A DNA stretch of 64,000 nucleotides from Rhodosporidiobolus odoratus (Eukaryota > Basidiomycota > Microbotryomycetes > Sporidiobolales > Sporidiobolaceae): contig JAOANU010000024.1 in NCBI GenBank assembly GCA_034387635.1, forward strand, positions 1-64,000, read 5' to 3'. The position numbers and the translations under genes are program-made. Below are positions 44,901 to 56,357 of the stretch, in pieces. The notes below the pieces were generated by a model that ran no database searches, was not told where the DNA came from, and worked only from the letters and a program-made list of their open reading frames with translations. Within the stretch, counting starts at the first letter, position 1, and every line of letters begins with the position of its first letter.

Positions 44901-46711
44901 GCCACTCCTTGACACCCCCGAAAGCCGCCCTGACTTCGCCTCTGAGCCTGTGGAGCGGATCCGTCTCTCCCCCGTGCTCGTCTTTGCCGTCCTTCTTTTC
45001 CTTCTTCGTGTCAGCAGCGCCAGAGACCGTCAGATATCCGCCGCTGTCCTTCTGCAAGCGTTCGCGATACGCTTCTTCCCACAATTTCGGGATGTCATCC
45101 TTCAAGGCGAGACGAGCAGCGGCGTCTTTAGCATCGCGGTGCGAGCCGGATAGGGGAGGCGTCATGTAAGTTCGAATGTCGGAGAAGGAGACCGGTACAT
45201 GAAGGATGCAGCCATGGGTCGTGTCTACGCGATCCGAGAATGATTCGTGAACAAGCCCGAACTGACTAAAAGGAGGAGAAGCTCACTGAGCTGATCTGTC
45301 TGAAACGCCCATTTGATCTCGCCCAGAGCCATCCACTTCTGCGCGGCCTGCGCAAGCGTCTCATACGGCTTCTCCACCGTCTCCCACGCCTCCTTTCCCT
45401 CGTTCCGCTTGGCCTTTTCCTTCGCTTCGTCCTCCGGGCCTCGCTCCTCCCCCTGCTTCTTCGCCGTTTCGAGCAGGGTAGGCGAGGCTAGTACGAGACC
45501 TGCAGCAGCGTTCTTGACGGCTTTGCGTGTGATGTGACCCTCCGAGGCTGGAACTTCGAAGACGTGCTGGGAAGCATCGGGTAGGCGAAGAGTGAGGGTG
45601 CAGGAGATGGCCGAAGGTAAGACGGGGAGGGTGGCGGAACTGGGCAAGTGTAGCGGCCATTGCGTGAGCCAGTACTCTGGAGGGTACAGGCGCGATACGT
45701 TCGCACGCCAGAACTCGGAAAGGATTCGAAGGTTTCTGCAGGTCGTGAGGCGAGGACGAAGTGGGGTGGACCAGGCCCGCAGCGGAAGATCGTGACTCGT
45801 CAGCCTGGTTGCCAAGAAAGGACCCGCGAGAGAAAGGCCCAATACATCGAGCGAGATGGGGCGAGTCCAGGGAGAAGACGTACGATGCGCCGTTTGTCCC
45901 GCTACCGCGCGCTTGCGAGCTCTCTTGCTTTCCCGGCAACTCACCTGGCCAGATGCCCCCCTCTTCTTCCGGTTCAGCAAAGTCCTTCCCAGCCAATCCA
46001 CCCGGAAGACCGCTTGCATCGCCCAAGTCTGGTGGTTCGCGCAAGCCTTCTGCATACTCGGTCTGTCCGACGTTTGTGTCTTCCTCCTCGTCTTCCCGAG
46101 ACTCGCCATCGATGTTGACGTCGGGAATCCAGGCGGTTCTCGAGGTTAAAGGCCCGCCTGCTGCGCCGTCGTCCTCGATGGACGATAAGGAAAAGCTTTC
46201 TCCTTCGACTATCTCGTTCCCCTCCGGCTCGTCCATTCCGTCGACTAGCATCCTCTCGATCTCTCCGTCGCTGGTGCTGCCGGAAGGAGCATAGTTGAGC
46301 GGCGCGAAGTCTCCTATAGTTTCTTCCTTCGCGGCGGTGTCGTCATCGTCCGCGGCATAATTCGCTTGTCGTTCTCGCTCCTCGGCGAGGCTACAGTACG
46401 GAGTAAGGTTAGCCGAGCCAAGAAGGGTGCATCAGAGAAATCACTCACGTCTCAGCCTCTCTCCGCTCCCTCTCCTCGCCCTCGCGTACCTCGACTTCGA
46501 GCTCTTCGATGCCCAGCATAGGCTTACCGCCAGTCGAGAGCATCGTTTCATGTGCTGCGAGGTACTTTTGGCTCGTTTCAGGCTTTGTGAGAGCGTTGGC
46601 ATTCGTAGTTGATGAAGTTGATGAGTCGACAGTGTGCGAGACGGAAGGCGTTGCGAGCGGTGCGGAAGGTGCGAGCGACCCTGCATCCGTACTCATCACC
46701 TCATCCAGCAT
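41954..46711 (-). CDS. Large protein built of about seven dsRBD-fold modules
   Basis: Start taken at 46711 (MLDEVMSTDAGSLAPSAPLA; an alternative is the ATG at 46696). After ~300 disordered acidic residues come repeated alpha-beta-beta-beta-alpha units typical of double-stranded-RNA-binding domains: (1) PPEYWLTQ, SCTLTLRLPD, HVFEVP, ITRKAVKNAAAGLVLAS; (2) IKWAFQTDQ, HGCILHVPV, HRDAKDAAARLALKDD; (3) ISANVTVIFPA, TKQHALDAAALAAF; (4) LVYEYRELV, HGCTVSVFINPT, KKYTITP, LSRAAAKEAVVRLAF; (5) LPHYDVRQNESE, LFGAVLSIALP, TAAQEALANVAIRDG; (6) LFGASVSIALSTT, DFACEAAASALLSAG; (7) RIWVVVGEQKFELP, GAKERLARMVLKRLQ. Unit 4 is the most canonical. Charged linkers (KKEKKDGKDEHGG, ERVRREEERKKEQKEKR) separate units. 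No nuclease, helicase or deaminase motif is visible. About fifteen exons, and exon boundaries are partly inferred. It lies downstream of DCP2 on the same strand. Confidence 0.7.
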
Positions 46712-47601
46712 GACATGAGTCCTGCAAGCGGGATCGACGAGACTGGGAAAGTGAGAGCTCTTTGCGAGGTTTCCCGGCGTCGACTAAGGTCGACTTGAGC
46801 GCTTCAACCCAAGTGTCCTGGAAGCAGGGCCATACGAGGCCCGTAAAAGTAGACTGGTGAGGCTGCTTTGCCGACAGAAGGGGCAGCAACTGGAAGCGAA
46901 TGCACCTTTAACTTCATAACAACCCAACCTTTCGAGCAATGGAGACAACGTCCCTTGCGGGTAGTAATGACATGCGCGAATGCCACGCAACCCGTAAGAC
47001 TGAGACGTAGACCACTCTCAGTCCGAGTCACACATGTCTCTCTTCCGCCGCTCCTACTCGCCCTGAACCTTCGTATCTTCCTCCACACTTGACCTTCTTC
47101 GAGCCATCATGCGGTTGAGCAGAGCCGCTCGGCTCGCGCTTGACGCCTTTGGCTGCTGAACGAGTGGGAGGCGAGAGGGGAAGGCGAGTGAGCATGGTCG
47201 ACGGAGTCAGATGGCGGGTCTTGAAGCTGTGTTGAGTGGTGAGAAGAGAAGAAAGTGTCCAACTGATGAAGATTCGCAGTTTGACCTCGTCTAGCTCACG
47301 TCGACAAGCTCGTGCGCTCTACTTCACGGGCCTCGAAGCATCGTAGCTCCAGTCCTGGGGACCGAGAGCGATCTCGCGTGCTACGGAGTAGTCGCAGACG
47401 ATGCACTTTTCCTTTCTTCCCGGAAGAGCACGTTCGAACAGACACAAATAGGTACCTCGCCATCCTCTCCCCAGCATAGTGACATCTACTACAACCAAGT
47501 CCTGATTGCTTCGACCTGTAGCTACACCGTTGCACCGGAAAGAGGAACGGATAAGTACGATTTTCCTCCTCTTCCACTCGCACTGCAAGTCCACCTACAT
47601 C
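46712..47601. other. Intergenic region between DCP2 and the dsRBD-array gene
   Basis: About 890 bases with no convincing gene. It serves as promoter or leader for the dsRBD-array gene and as 3' flank of DCP2. Short minus frames (for example around 46804-47088) lack domains. Confidence 0.4.
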
Positions 47602-50600
47602 TCAGCCCTTGGCGTTCAACAACCCCAACAGAGCCCCCGCGTTCGGTCTCGGCGCAGTCGTAGCCGCTGCTGCAGGCGCTGGGATTGGTTGTTGGCCTTG
47701 AAGGAAGTGCGGTTGAGTCTGTGGCATTCGCGGAAAAGGGTGCGATGGCTGCTGAGGCACAGGCTGAGGTTGAGCGGGTGCAAGCGGAAGTTGTCCATTG
47801 GCGAGGTGCGAGTGCGGCTGGGGGATGGCGTGCTGGAGCGGGAGGGAAAAGGGTGCTTGGGAATGAGCGGGAGGGGGAGGGAGCTGTTGAAGCTGAGGTT
47901 GAGGCTGCTGTTGCGAGAAGGGTATGTGTGAGAGCGCTTGGTGTTGCTGAGGAGGCGGGTAGAGCGGAGGAAGAGCGGGTGGACCCGCCGTAGGGTATGG
48001 AGGGTAGCCGGGGTGGGGTGGTAGCTGAGACTGGGGCGCAAGTTGAGTTGGGGGCGGGAACGTCGAAGGTATCTGCTGAGGTTGAAGAACGTGGGGATAG
48101 CCGTAGCTTTGCTGTTGGTCCGGGTGGGGGTATCCAGGCTGAACGTGAGGAGGGTATGGTTGAGAAGGCTGAACAGAGCCGGGGTAGGCGTGAGGAAGGT
48201 AGCCGGACAGAGCTGGCGGAAGGGAGACAGGGAAAGGCGGCTGCTGGTGGTAGACCGGATGGGCCTGGGGAGGCATCGTCATGGCCGGTTGCGGAGGCGA
48301 GTAGTACTGCTGCTGAGGGAGGGGAAGTGGTGGCGGAGCGGAGTAGATCTCCTGAGGCTGGGGCTGGAGCTTGGGCTGAGGTTGCGGTGGCGAGAGCGAC
48401 GACGTAGGTTGAGGCAGGGGAAGAGGGTGAGGACAAGACGGCGAGTCCGAAGGAGCCGCCTGCTTGTTCCGATACTCCCTCAAGACTTGAAGCGGATCCC
48501 TCGCCCTCGCTTCTTCCGCACTCTGGTGAGAGTACCCGCTCGGACTAGGATGCGCCGCTCCAGTCTGCACATAAGCCTGAGGCGCGCCCCCTCGCGGTTG
48601 ATTGAGGATGGCGAGCAGGCTCCCTTTCCCTCCTCCAGCTCCGCCTCCACCACCTCCAGACCCCGTCGGCCCCTCATTCCTCCGTCTCCGACTCCCATCG
48701 CTCTCATCCGACCCCGCGAGACTCGTCCAAATCCCCTGCTCCGGCTGTTGCTGTTCCTGCTGAACATGATGCTGCAGCGACTGCACCTCATTCGGGAACT
48801 CATAACACGCGTCTTCCCCGCCGTTACCACCACCAACGGCGACCCCAGAAGCGACCGGCCACCCCTGCGCATCCACCTCAAACCCTTCAACGCTCAACGT
48901 GCTTTTCCTCCTTTCCCTCCTCGCCCCTCCTCCTCCTGCAGCACCGGCCGACCCACTACTGCCCGCAGAATGGAACAAGGCCTCAATGTCGTCACTCCTC
49001 GGCGTTGCGCCACTATACGCCCCTCCGTATCCTTCTTCCACCTCAACCGTCGAAGCGAGGGGAGGAGGCGGACCCGGGGGACATTTAGCTGCGACCGAGA
49101 AGAGTGCTCTCAGCAATGCGTCATGTTTCTCCTTCTTCTCTTCTTCGGCGCGGTCTTCGTGTGGGAGGACGGGTCCGTGCGCCTCGGGGGGCGGGGAAGC
49201 GGTGAAGACACTGTTGGGATTAGCGTTAGGATCGGTGGCGAAGGAGTGAGCATGTGAGGAAGAGGTGGCAGGGGCACCACCGAAGAGGATCGAGGCATGG
49301 TGCTGTTGTTGCGCGTGAGCGTCGACAGGGGAAGAAGAGGAAGCAAGGTGCATTCCGTTGAGAAGACCGAGAAGGCTTCCCGACCCGGCTGCATGCGGTC
49401 CAGCGCCGGCGGCGTAAGCAGGAACGCTTACTGGAGGCGGGGGTGTCGACAAGCCTTGCCCAGTGAGCAACTCGAGCAGCCTGGCTTGTTGTCCCTGCTG
49501 ACTCTTGCTTTGTTGGGCTCGAGGTTGAAGGAAAGATTGCTGGCGTTCGTACGCGACTTGAGGTGGAGTGGATGCGACGTCGAGAGAGGATGAGGAGGAG
49601 GCGCAGTGCTGAAGTGCTAAGGGTGATGGCCGGGCGGGCGGAGTCGGATGTTGAGAAGCGGGAAGAGAGGATGTGGAGGAAGCGGTAGGGATGATTGGAA
49701 GGAGAGAGGGTTGGTGCGGCAAAGCTAACGCAGGTTGAGCTGGTGGTAAGCCAAAGAACAAGGCGTTCAAGGCTTCGCTTCCCTCCTTCGTCGACTCCCA
49801 CTTCTGCGCGACTTGCACCGCTTCAAGCTCATCCTCACTTTCTCCTTCATCCTCCTCCTCAGTACTCGTTGCGACCTCGCTAGGTTCGTGCTCCGTCTCG
49901 CTCGGAAGGTGGTAGGTAGCGTCGTCCCACGGTACGAGAGCGTGATGACCGAGCGCGGCCTGATGCGGGGTAGGATTGTAAGGGCGAGGTGAATCCCACT
50001 CGGGAGAGAGCGGTACGACTGCAGAGGACAGGTAAGGTCGCGGTTGAAGGTCCTTCGGTTTGTTGCGGTCGATCCATAGCTTGAGATGTCTGAATGCACC
50101 ATTGATAAGATTGTGAGCGGACACAGTATGGCGAAGTCGAAAGTGCAGGAAACGCGTGTCGAAAGGAAGAGGCGAACGCACGAGATGAACGGTGTCACCA
50201 TGTAGTACTTGGCCTGTCGTCCGTTCGCCAGCTCACCCTTTGATCGCATCGAGCCTGGATTCCTCCCAACCCGCTGATTCTGGTACCAGGTTGGCAGGGA
50301 AGAAAGGGCGAACCAGTCGATTTTCTGTGAGGGGAGAGGGGGATGAGCGACAAAGCCCGGCCACAAGATGTACGTCTATCCTCTCTGGCAGAGACGAAGA
50401 GGGCAAGGGGAACTTCAACCGAGCCAAGACGCACCGAAATCTCCTTCCTGGTCCTGGTCTCAAACCTCGTCCCTTCCGGTACATTCGGAATGAAGTACAA
50501 CCGGATCTTCTGCTCCCGGATGACTAGTTCGACGTAGTAAGGTATCCGTTCGATGCCTTCTTCCTCGCCGGCGTAGTTCGGGTGGAGCTGGTGAGGTGGG

Positions 50601-51864
50601 AAATGTGGGGTAAGGTCGAAGCCGGTTTCTTCGAGGACCTGCGTGGGATATGAAAGCGAGGGTCAGTCATCGACCATGCGCAGAGTAAGGCCACATGCGC
50701 GGAAGAGTAGGAATGAGAAGCAGGGTACGCTCCACGAGTGCAAGGTAAAAGTGGGTAGAGGGGACGCACTTCTCGGACAGCACACATCGCCTCCGGTTCT
50801 TGCTTGTTGATCTTTCCTCGAGGAAATGACCAAGAAGCGCCCTTGTTCCAGCCTTTCACGAGGAGAACCTGTGCAGCCAGGGTAAACTTCCGTCAGCGTC
50901 CGTTGTGCGAAAACTCGGACGGAAGGCATGGAATGAGTATGCCGACGCACCTTGTCCCAGTATTCATTGATCATGACGGCGCCGCATACAGGCACTCGCT
51001 CCTTGTAAGCCATGAAAGAGGTCCAAATCTGGCCATGAGACGGCAGGAGCTACGGAAAAGGAGGACATCAGCTTAAGTGTAGCCATTACATGTTTGCGGT
51101 ATCTGGAGGATGCTCGTGTGCGAGCTGTCGTAGGCGAGTCAGTGGGGGAAGACGTACATCGTGTAGTAACGGGCAGCTCTTGAACATTAGTAAGGAGAAA
51201 GCCTTCAGACCGTAAGAGGGCAGGAGGGCGGGATTGGTAGCAGTTGGTCGAATGAAATCTTCGTAGTACCAGTGTCTGCCGAGGGGACATGAGGGAGGTT
51301 AGCGTCAACGATCGCCCTCCGGGCTGTACTTTGCCAGACCACAAGTATCACAGCATTCTTCGTCAAAAAGCTCACAGCCGGTGGCCGGCTGTACTCCAAC
51401 TCTACACATTCAGTCCGCTTGCAGTCCGCGCGGAAATCGCGGTGTCCGCTTGCCTTCATCTTTGCGGCGGATGCGGGACCCCCACATGCCGCTCGCCAGC
51501 GAATGCGCCCGGCTTCTGCGGCTAGCTCTGCGGTTCGTACAGCAGTCCACCACTTGATTGTGCTTATGCTCCGGGAGGGCGTATTCCAGCATGCGTGTGC
51601 TGAGGCTGTGCCGTACTTCCCCTCTGATGACCCCGTTTGTTTGGTTTCTCGGGAAAGAAGGATAGGACGTGGGACGCACGCCTGTTCTATCTGAAAGCAG
51701 ACCCTGTCCATGCTCTCTAGCTCTTCTGCTGGCAAGTTGACGATGAACCTGGCTGACAAGTCTTCGAGGACATTGTTGAGACTGAGCGAGGCGAAGGATG
51801 ACACTCCAGACGAGACAGCGGGCTGCAGGGTGGGTTGTATGGGCGGTGGAGGGTGGTGGTTCAT
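47602..51864 (-). CDS. DCP2: DCP2, mRNA decapping enzyme (Nudix hydrolase)
   Basis: It removes the m7G cap in cytoplasmic 5'-3' mRNA decay, with Dcp1/Edc3/Pat1 in P-bodies. Start at 51864 (MNHHPPPPIQPTLQPAVSSG). The Dcp2 regulatory domain has VLEDLSARFIVNLPAEELES, CFQIEQA and HWYYEDFIRP. The catalytic domain has VPVCGAVMINEYWDK, LLVKGWNKGASWSFPRGKI and the Nudix box (GKINKQEPEAMCAVRE, then VLEETGFDL) split by an intron between RE and V. Box B is QKIDWFALSSLPTWYQNQ, and the domain closes with LKLWIDRNKPKD. The C-terminal ~800 residues are Pro/Gln/Ser-rich with repeated leucine motifs (LLELLTGQG, SLLGLLNGM, SLLAILNQP, and at the extreme end ALLGLLNAKG), as in fungal helical leucine-rich motifs that bind Edc3/Pat1. 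Seven exons; the last frame alone is 859 codons. Confidence 0.95.
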
Positions 51865-52030
51865 TGCTGGAGTGGTTCTTGTATAGCTTTACGGAGTACG
51901 ACGAGCGAGGCAAACGGAGAAAGAGAGAACGGGTGATGAGGATGTCCTTGTCCTCCAACAAACTTGCAGCCAAGACAAGGCTAGCTGCTTTTGTGTCTAT
52001 AGTATCACACGACTCCAACAGCGCCATATC
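51865..52030. promoter_or_regulatory. Divergent promoter of DCP2 and an F-box-like gene
   Basis: 166 bases separate the two starts. Segments of similar sequence recur upstream of other F-box-like copies (see 54860-54910 and 59120-59190), so part of this region may have moved with the F-box family. Confidence 0.4.
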
Positions 52031-53252
52031 ATGCTCACTCGCCTTCCCCTCGAACTCGTTCAGCACATTGTCCAACTCTCCCTCCCTTCGACAACATCGC
52101 CTCTCACCTACCGCCACAGGCAGGACACCCTACTGGCGCTGTGCAGGACGAACAAGGCGCTGAACGGCGTCGCTCAGTCGCTGCTGTACGAGGTGGTGGA
52201 GATCAGGACGAGTGAGGTGAATAGGGGTTTCCTCGACAAAGCGGAAAAGGCGAGGTTGGGACAACGAGTCAGCGCTCTCTTCCTCGTCGGTGAAGGGATC
52301 GGCCTCGACTACGATGCCGTGGACACCCGGAAGGGAACGTCTTTCCTGCGTGCACTGTCAGCGCATTTGCCGAACCTGCTCGAAATACGTATTTGCCTGA
52401 GGCGAGTCGACCTCGCCGACCTCGCGCCCTTCACAAGTAAGTTCTAGCGTTTCCTTCTCCCATATCCTCCATCCTTGTCGTCACCCACCGTCGACCCAAT
52501 TTCTGACTTGATTGAGAACGACAGAACTGCGACATATCATCATCAGCCACTCCGTAGTAACCGCTCTCACCAACATTACCCTTCCGTCCCTACAGGAGCT
52601 GTCACTCATGTGCAGCGTCCTCCACATTTTAGAAGGCGTGTTCACCCCGGCCTCCCTCCCGGCTCTATCAGCTCTTCACCTCCAGCTGCAAAATCCTGGA
52701 GACCTCGACGTCGACCACCTCGACCTCTCCCCCCTCGTACTTCAACTCGATTCATTTTCCTGCGACTACCAAGACATGCTTGACGTCTTCTCGCTACAAC
52801 ATCTCGCAACCTACCCTTGCGCCCTCATCGACTTCAGCACGTTTCACGCAAACATCCTGGCTGCACCGCAGCGAAAGTCTCTCTCGACAATGCATAGTGC
52901 TCGCTTCAACCCTTATGCCGGCGTTACCGATTTACTCAAGGTCGACTTGAATCGCGAGTACAGCAGCGACGAAGTACTGGGCTTGGCGACCATTCTGGCT
53001 CAGGGACGCGCGCCTCAACTCTCGCTCCTCGTTCTGCCTCTAGATTTCAAGTCAGAGCACGACCAAGAGGAGGTGAAGCGGTTCCTCAGTTTCCTGGCGG
53101 ACCATCGGATTGAGGTCATCTTCGAGTCAACCCCGCATCCGTTCTACGACTCGCATGTTTCAGCTGGGCACTTGACAAGGCGGGAGACGGCGCGAAAAAT
53201 GGCAGAGGATCAAGGTGGGTGCACAGGAGATTCAGAACGTGCAGGCAAATGA
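52031..53252 (+). CDS. F-box/LRR-like protein, intact member of a local family
   Basis: Two exons (intron ~52438-52526, phase 1, donor gtaagt, acceptor gacag). The start MLTRLPLELVQHIVQLSLPS is an F-box-like helix that would bind Skp1 in an SCF ubiquitin ligase. QDTLLALCRTNKALNGVAQS follows, as in F-box proteins. The rest is leucine-patterned (AHLPNLLEIRICLRRVDLAD, ITLPSLQELSLMC, SLPALSALHLQLQ), consistent with degenerate LRRs for substrate binding. The C-terminal box is HRIEVIFESTPHPFYDS, shared with the broken copies at 55031 and 59280. About 375 residues. The substrate is unknown. This is the only copy in the window whose frame is open throughout. Confidence 0.75.
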
Positions 53253-53460
53253 CTGGACTAGCTCTGTAAATGTTCTACTTGCCATGGGTTATCCTTTCTC
53301 CGTTTGCCTTATGCCTCTTTAGCTCAACAGGTTATGAATGGCGTTATATGAAAGAGAATTTTGGTGCGCGCAGCGCGGCACCAAGCCCAGATGGGTATGC
53401 TCGCCAACGCGTGAAAGTAGGAAAATTCGTTGCAAGAAGACCGCTCTCGCCGCATTCACT

Positions 53461-54630
53461 CTATGCCCGTCCGCCTCTTATGACTCCAACCGCGTTTCCT
53501 ACTAGCTCGATCCCTTGTGCTCGTGCCAGCTCGACGAGGTATTCCATCTCGCTCAAGTCGGACCTTCCACTCCACCCTTTCCCCCCTCTTTCCGAGTCGT
53601 CCTGCGACTCTGGCACCTCGCTAATCTCCAGCATCTCGAGCGCTGGAGGACGGTATGGAGCGGCCACCAGGGCCTCCAGCTCGCGGAAGGTCAGGCTGGG
53701 GTTGTGAGATCCGAGGGTGAGGAAGGTCAAGGAGGGAAGGGAGGCAAGAACAGGCTTGAGGCCGGGGAGGTAGGTATGCGCGCCAAGGGCGAGACGCTCG
53801 AGATTCGTAAAGCGCGAAAGAGCTGCAGGTTTGTTTTCGTTCGGGGTCGAAGCGCCAGCACGGGCTACTTCGAGGACTTTGAGGAGGTCGGGAGAAGAGA
53901 CTGCGTCGAGGAGTGGAGAGAGGGCTGAGTCGGGAGACTTATCGATCAGAGTGAGGTGTTCGGGATTTTGGACTGAGCTGATGAGGTCGATAACGGCGAG
54001 GTCGCGGCTTAGACACCCGGTCAAGTCCAGGTGACGGAGGGAAGATGCCAAAGACGAGTTTTAACTTGACCAGATGTAATGGCCTCTGGGCTGAAAAGGG
54101 TCTGTCACATCGTCGGAGGCTAAAGTCAGGCTCTGGAGAAGAGGAGCCGCATAGCTGAGAAGGTCAACGTGTTGAGGGGAGAAGGGATTGCAGAAAAAAG
54201 GCCAAGGGTCGCCGAAAGATACCGAACGGAGTGAGGGGAATAGTGGCTTGGTCGTCTTCCGCAGTGGATAGTAGATGTGACAGGAAGCCGAATACCATTC
54301 GCGGATATGAAGATCGACTAGGTTTGGCAGGCGACCGAACATTCTCTCCACTTTCTCCCAACTCTGCTTTACGCCGCCAAACAGGGAAGTGCTCATGTCA
54401 CCCACGAGGGTGTATGTGTAGCGGCCGAGCGCCGTATTGTGCCGAATGGTGCGAGCGAAATGGCGTAGTTGGCAGTAGGAGGTCAGGAGGACCTTCCGAT
54501 ACAGGATTGGAAGGGACAGCCGGCGAATTGCTTTGGTCAGGTGAAGGATGGTGGTGGACACACTGTCGAGATACGCTAGCTCGATGATATGGATGATGAT
54601 TTCAAGCGGAAGGTTTACCGGCGACGACAT
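53461..54630 (-). pseudogene. F-box/LRR-like gene split by an in-frame TAA
   Basis: From ATG 54630: MSSPVNLPLEIIIHIIELAY (F-box-like), LTKAIRRLSLPILYRKVLL, RMFGRLPNLVDLHIREWY and AAPLLQSLTLASDDV, ending GHYIWSS at TAA 54061-54063. The identical frame continues after the stop with LASSLRHLDLTGCLSRDLAV, FTNLERLALGAHTYL, SLPSLTFLTLGSHNPSLTF and SEMEYLVELARAQGIELVG to the stop at 53461. Protein-like leucine-rich sequence on both sides, same frame, and no plausible intron around the TAA suggest a single gene broken by one nonsense codon. An alternative is a short functional N-terminal F-box protein. It is not closely related in sequence to the 52031 family. Confidence 0.65.
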
Positions 54631-55030
54631 GGTCGGAAGGGCAACTGCCGCGAGACGAAATTTGTTGTACGAGTCGGACAAGATGGGCCAGTGAGAGAAC
54701 GAACGTATGGTGATCTCATGACCGTGTACTTACGCACCTCAATGCACGCCCGTAAGGCCGCTGAAAACACTCTCTGGGCGAAAGATGGATGAAGGTGAAG
54801 TCGGCGATCGCACCGCAGCGAGAGAGTGACACAGGTATACAGTTGAGATCGTTGTGGTGCAGCGGGCAGGACTGCCTAGGCGCATAAGCGGGTCGACGTG
54901 AGCTAGACGAGGTCAAACAGCAACTCTTCATCAGTCGGAAGCTTTCTCTTCCTCTCCTCACTCTGCACAGCTTGAGACCTATCTGCATCCCTTAGCGGAC
55001 GCATAAGCAGCTACCGATACGCCCTCGACT
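54631..55030. other. Divergent region between F-box-like genes
   Basis: No gene. The segment gggtcgacgtgagctagacgaggtcaaac (~54890) has a relative at ~59140 upstream of the other broken F-box copy, so the duplicated unit included 5' flank. Confidence 0.4.
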
Positions 55031-55990
55031 ATGGCCGACCGCCTTCCCCTCGAACTCGTTCAGCACGTCGTCCAGCTCTCCCTTCCCTCGCCCGCCTCTC
55101 CACTAAGCTACCGCGAACGGCAGGACACCCTACTCGCGCTCTGCAGGGCGAACAGGACACTGAAAGCGCTGGCACAGCCGTTGCTGGCTACAACGATACA
55201 GGCGCGTACGGACAGGCAGGATCCGCTCGATGAGCTGCTTCGCCTCCTATTGAATCGATCCGTATTGAGTGGTTCCCCCTCTATATAGGTCTGACACACA
55301 TAATCCTCAGCAACGCTGCTATATTCGTCACAGCCCGCGTCATTTTACCGGCAATCCGGGAACCGTCCATCATGTGCGGCGCTCTTCATTACCCAAAAGG
55401 CTTCTTCTCCTCGACATCCATGCCGGCCCTATCAGCCCTTCGTCTGCAACTCCACCAAGCCCTGAATTCCGTCGGGCTTGACCTCGCACCCCTCTTCTCG
55501 CAATTCGAATCCTTCTCCTGCAACTGCGGTGACATGCGCGAGCTTGTATCACCACAAGCGTTCGCAGCCAACTCTCGCACCGTGATCGACATCGAGGCCT
55601 TCGCCGACTGCTTCAACATGTACGGACCAGACTTCCTCTCCACCGTGCGCAACCTTCGCCTCCGCCCTCACGCATCGTTTGGACACGGACTGGCCAGCCT
55701 TTGTAGAGCTGGAGGATGTGCTGTTCCTTGAGTCCATCCTTACCGAGGACTTTGCCCCTGAGCTATCCCTCGTCATCCTACCGACTAGCGTCGAACCCTC
55801 CTCACTGTGTGCCAGCGAAGACACTATTTCTGCCGACGCCATCTCTGACCTTATCACGGCGTGCGGAAGGCATCGCGTCGAGGTCATCTTCGAGCCAACC
55901 CCGCACCCATTCTTCGACTCGCAAATATCGCCCGAGTTCTGGAGGAGGCGTAAGGCGGTCAGGCAACAGGAGAAGGCACAGTCAGACTGA
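55031..55990 (+). pseudogene. F-box-like family copy, deleted and frameshifted
   Basis: It begins like the intact 52031 gene (MADRLPLELVQHVVQLSLPS, RQDTLLALCRANRTLKALAQ). After LLRLLLNRSV the segment of ~65 residues that ends exon 1 of the intact gene is missing, and a stop follows. A second frame resumes the exon-2 part (PSIMCGALHYPKGFFSS, MPALSALRLQLHQALNS, TVRNLRLRPHASFG). Around 55680 it shifts again into the frame DTDWPAFVELEDVLFLESIL, APELSLVILPT and HRVEVIFEPTPHPFFDS. Order and spacing match the intact copy. One deletion plus at least one frameshift. Confidence 0.75.
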
Positions 55991-56357
55991 GATGGACGGC
56001 TCCATGTCCGCTGAGAAGAAGGCATGACAGTTCGTCGAGTAATTACTCCGCTTTCTTTCTTGCTTCCGCTCTTACTCATCCGCTTACCGTTCGATCCGGC
56101 GTAGAGCTTCCTGCAAGGACAACGTTGGAGGAGCATCAGCGTGTTGGTAGAGCGTGTTGAGCATCGCGGGAAGACGAAAATAGTTATATCACCCTTTGCT
56201 TTTCGCTTTCTTCGGAGTTCCTCGAGCTTCGTCTACTTTTTTTCGCTGGGTGTTATCTAAACGTTGCTGTGCACTCTCTCTTGTGTCTCGCGAGGGGGCT
56301 AGCTCCGAAACGCGAGTAAGATTGCCGCCTGAGAAGCGTTCCTCCTCTTCCTCAACC
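55991..56357. promoter_or_regulatory. Upstream region of ATG27
   Basis: No gene seen. T-rich stretches (tttttttcgctgggtg near 56240) and a short CT-rich leader precede the ATG at 56358. Confidence 0.35.

Noticed and set aside
48043..49257. 404-codon plus-strand frame
   Set aside because: Antisense shadow of the DCP2 Pro/Gln-rich tail; Arg/Leu-rich composition is the complement of that sequence.
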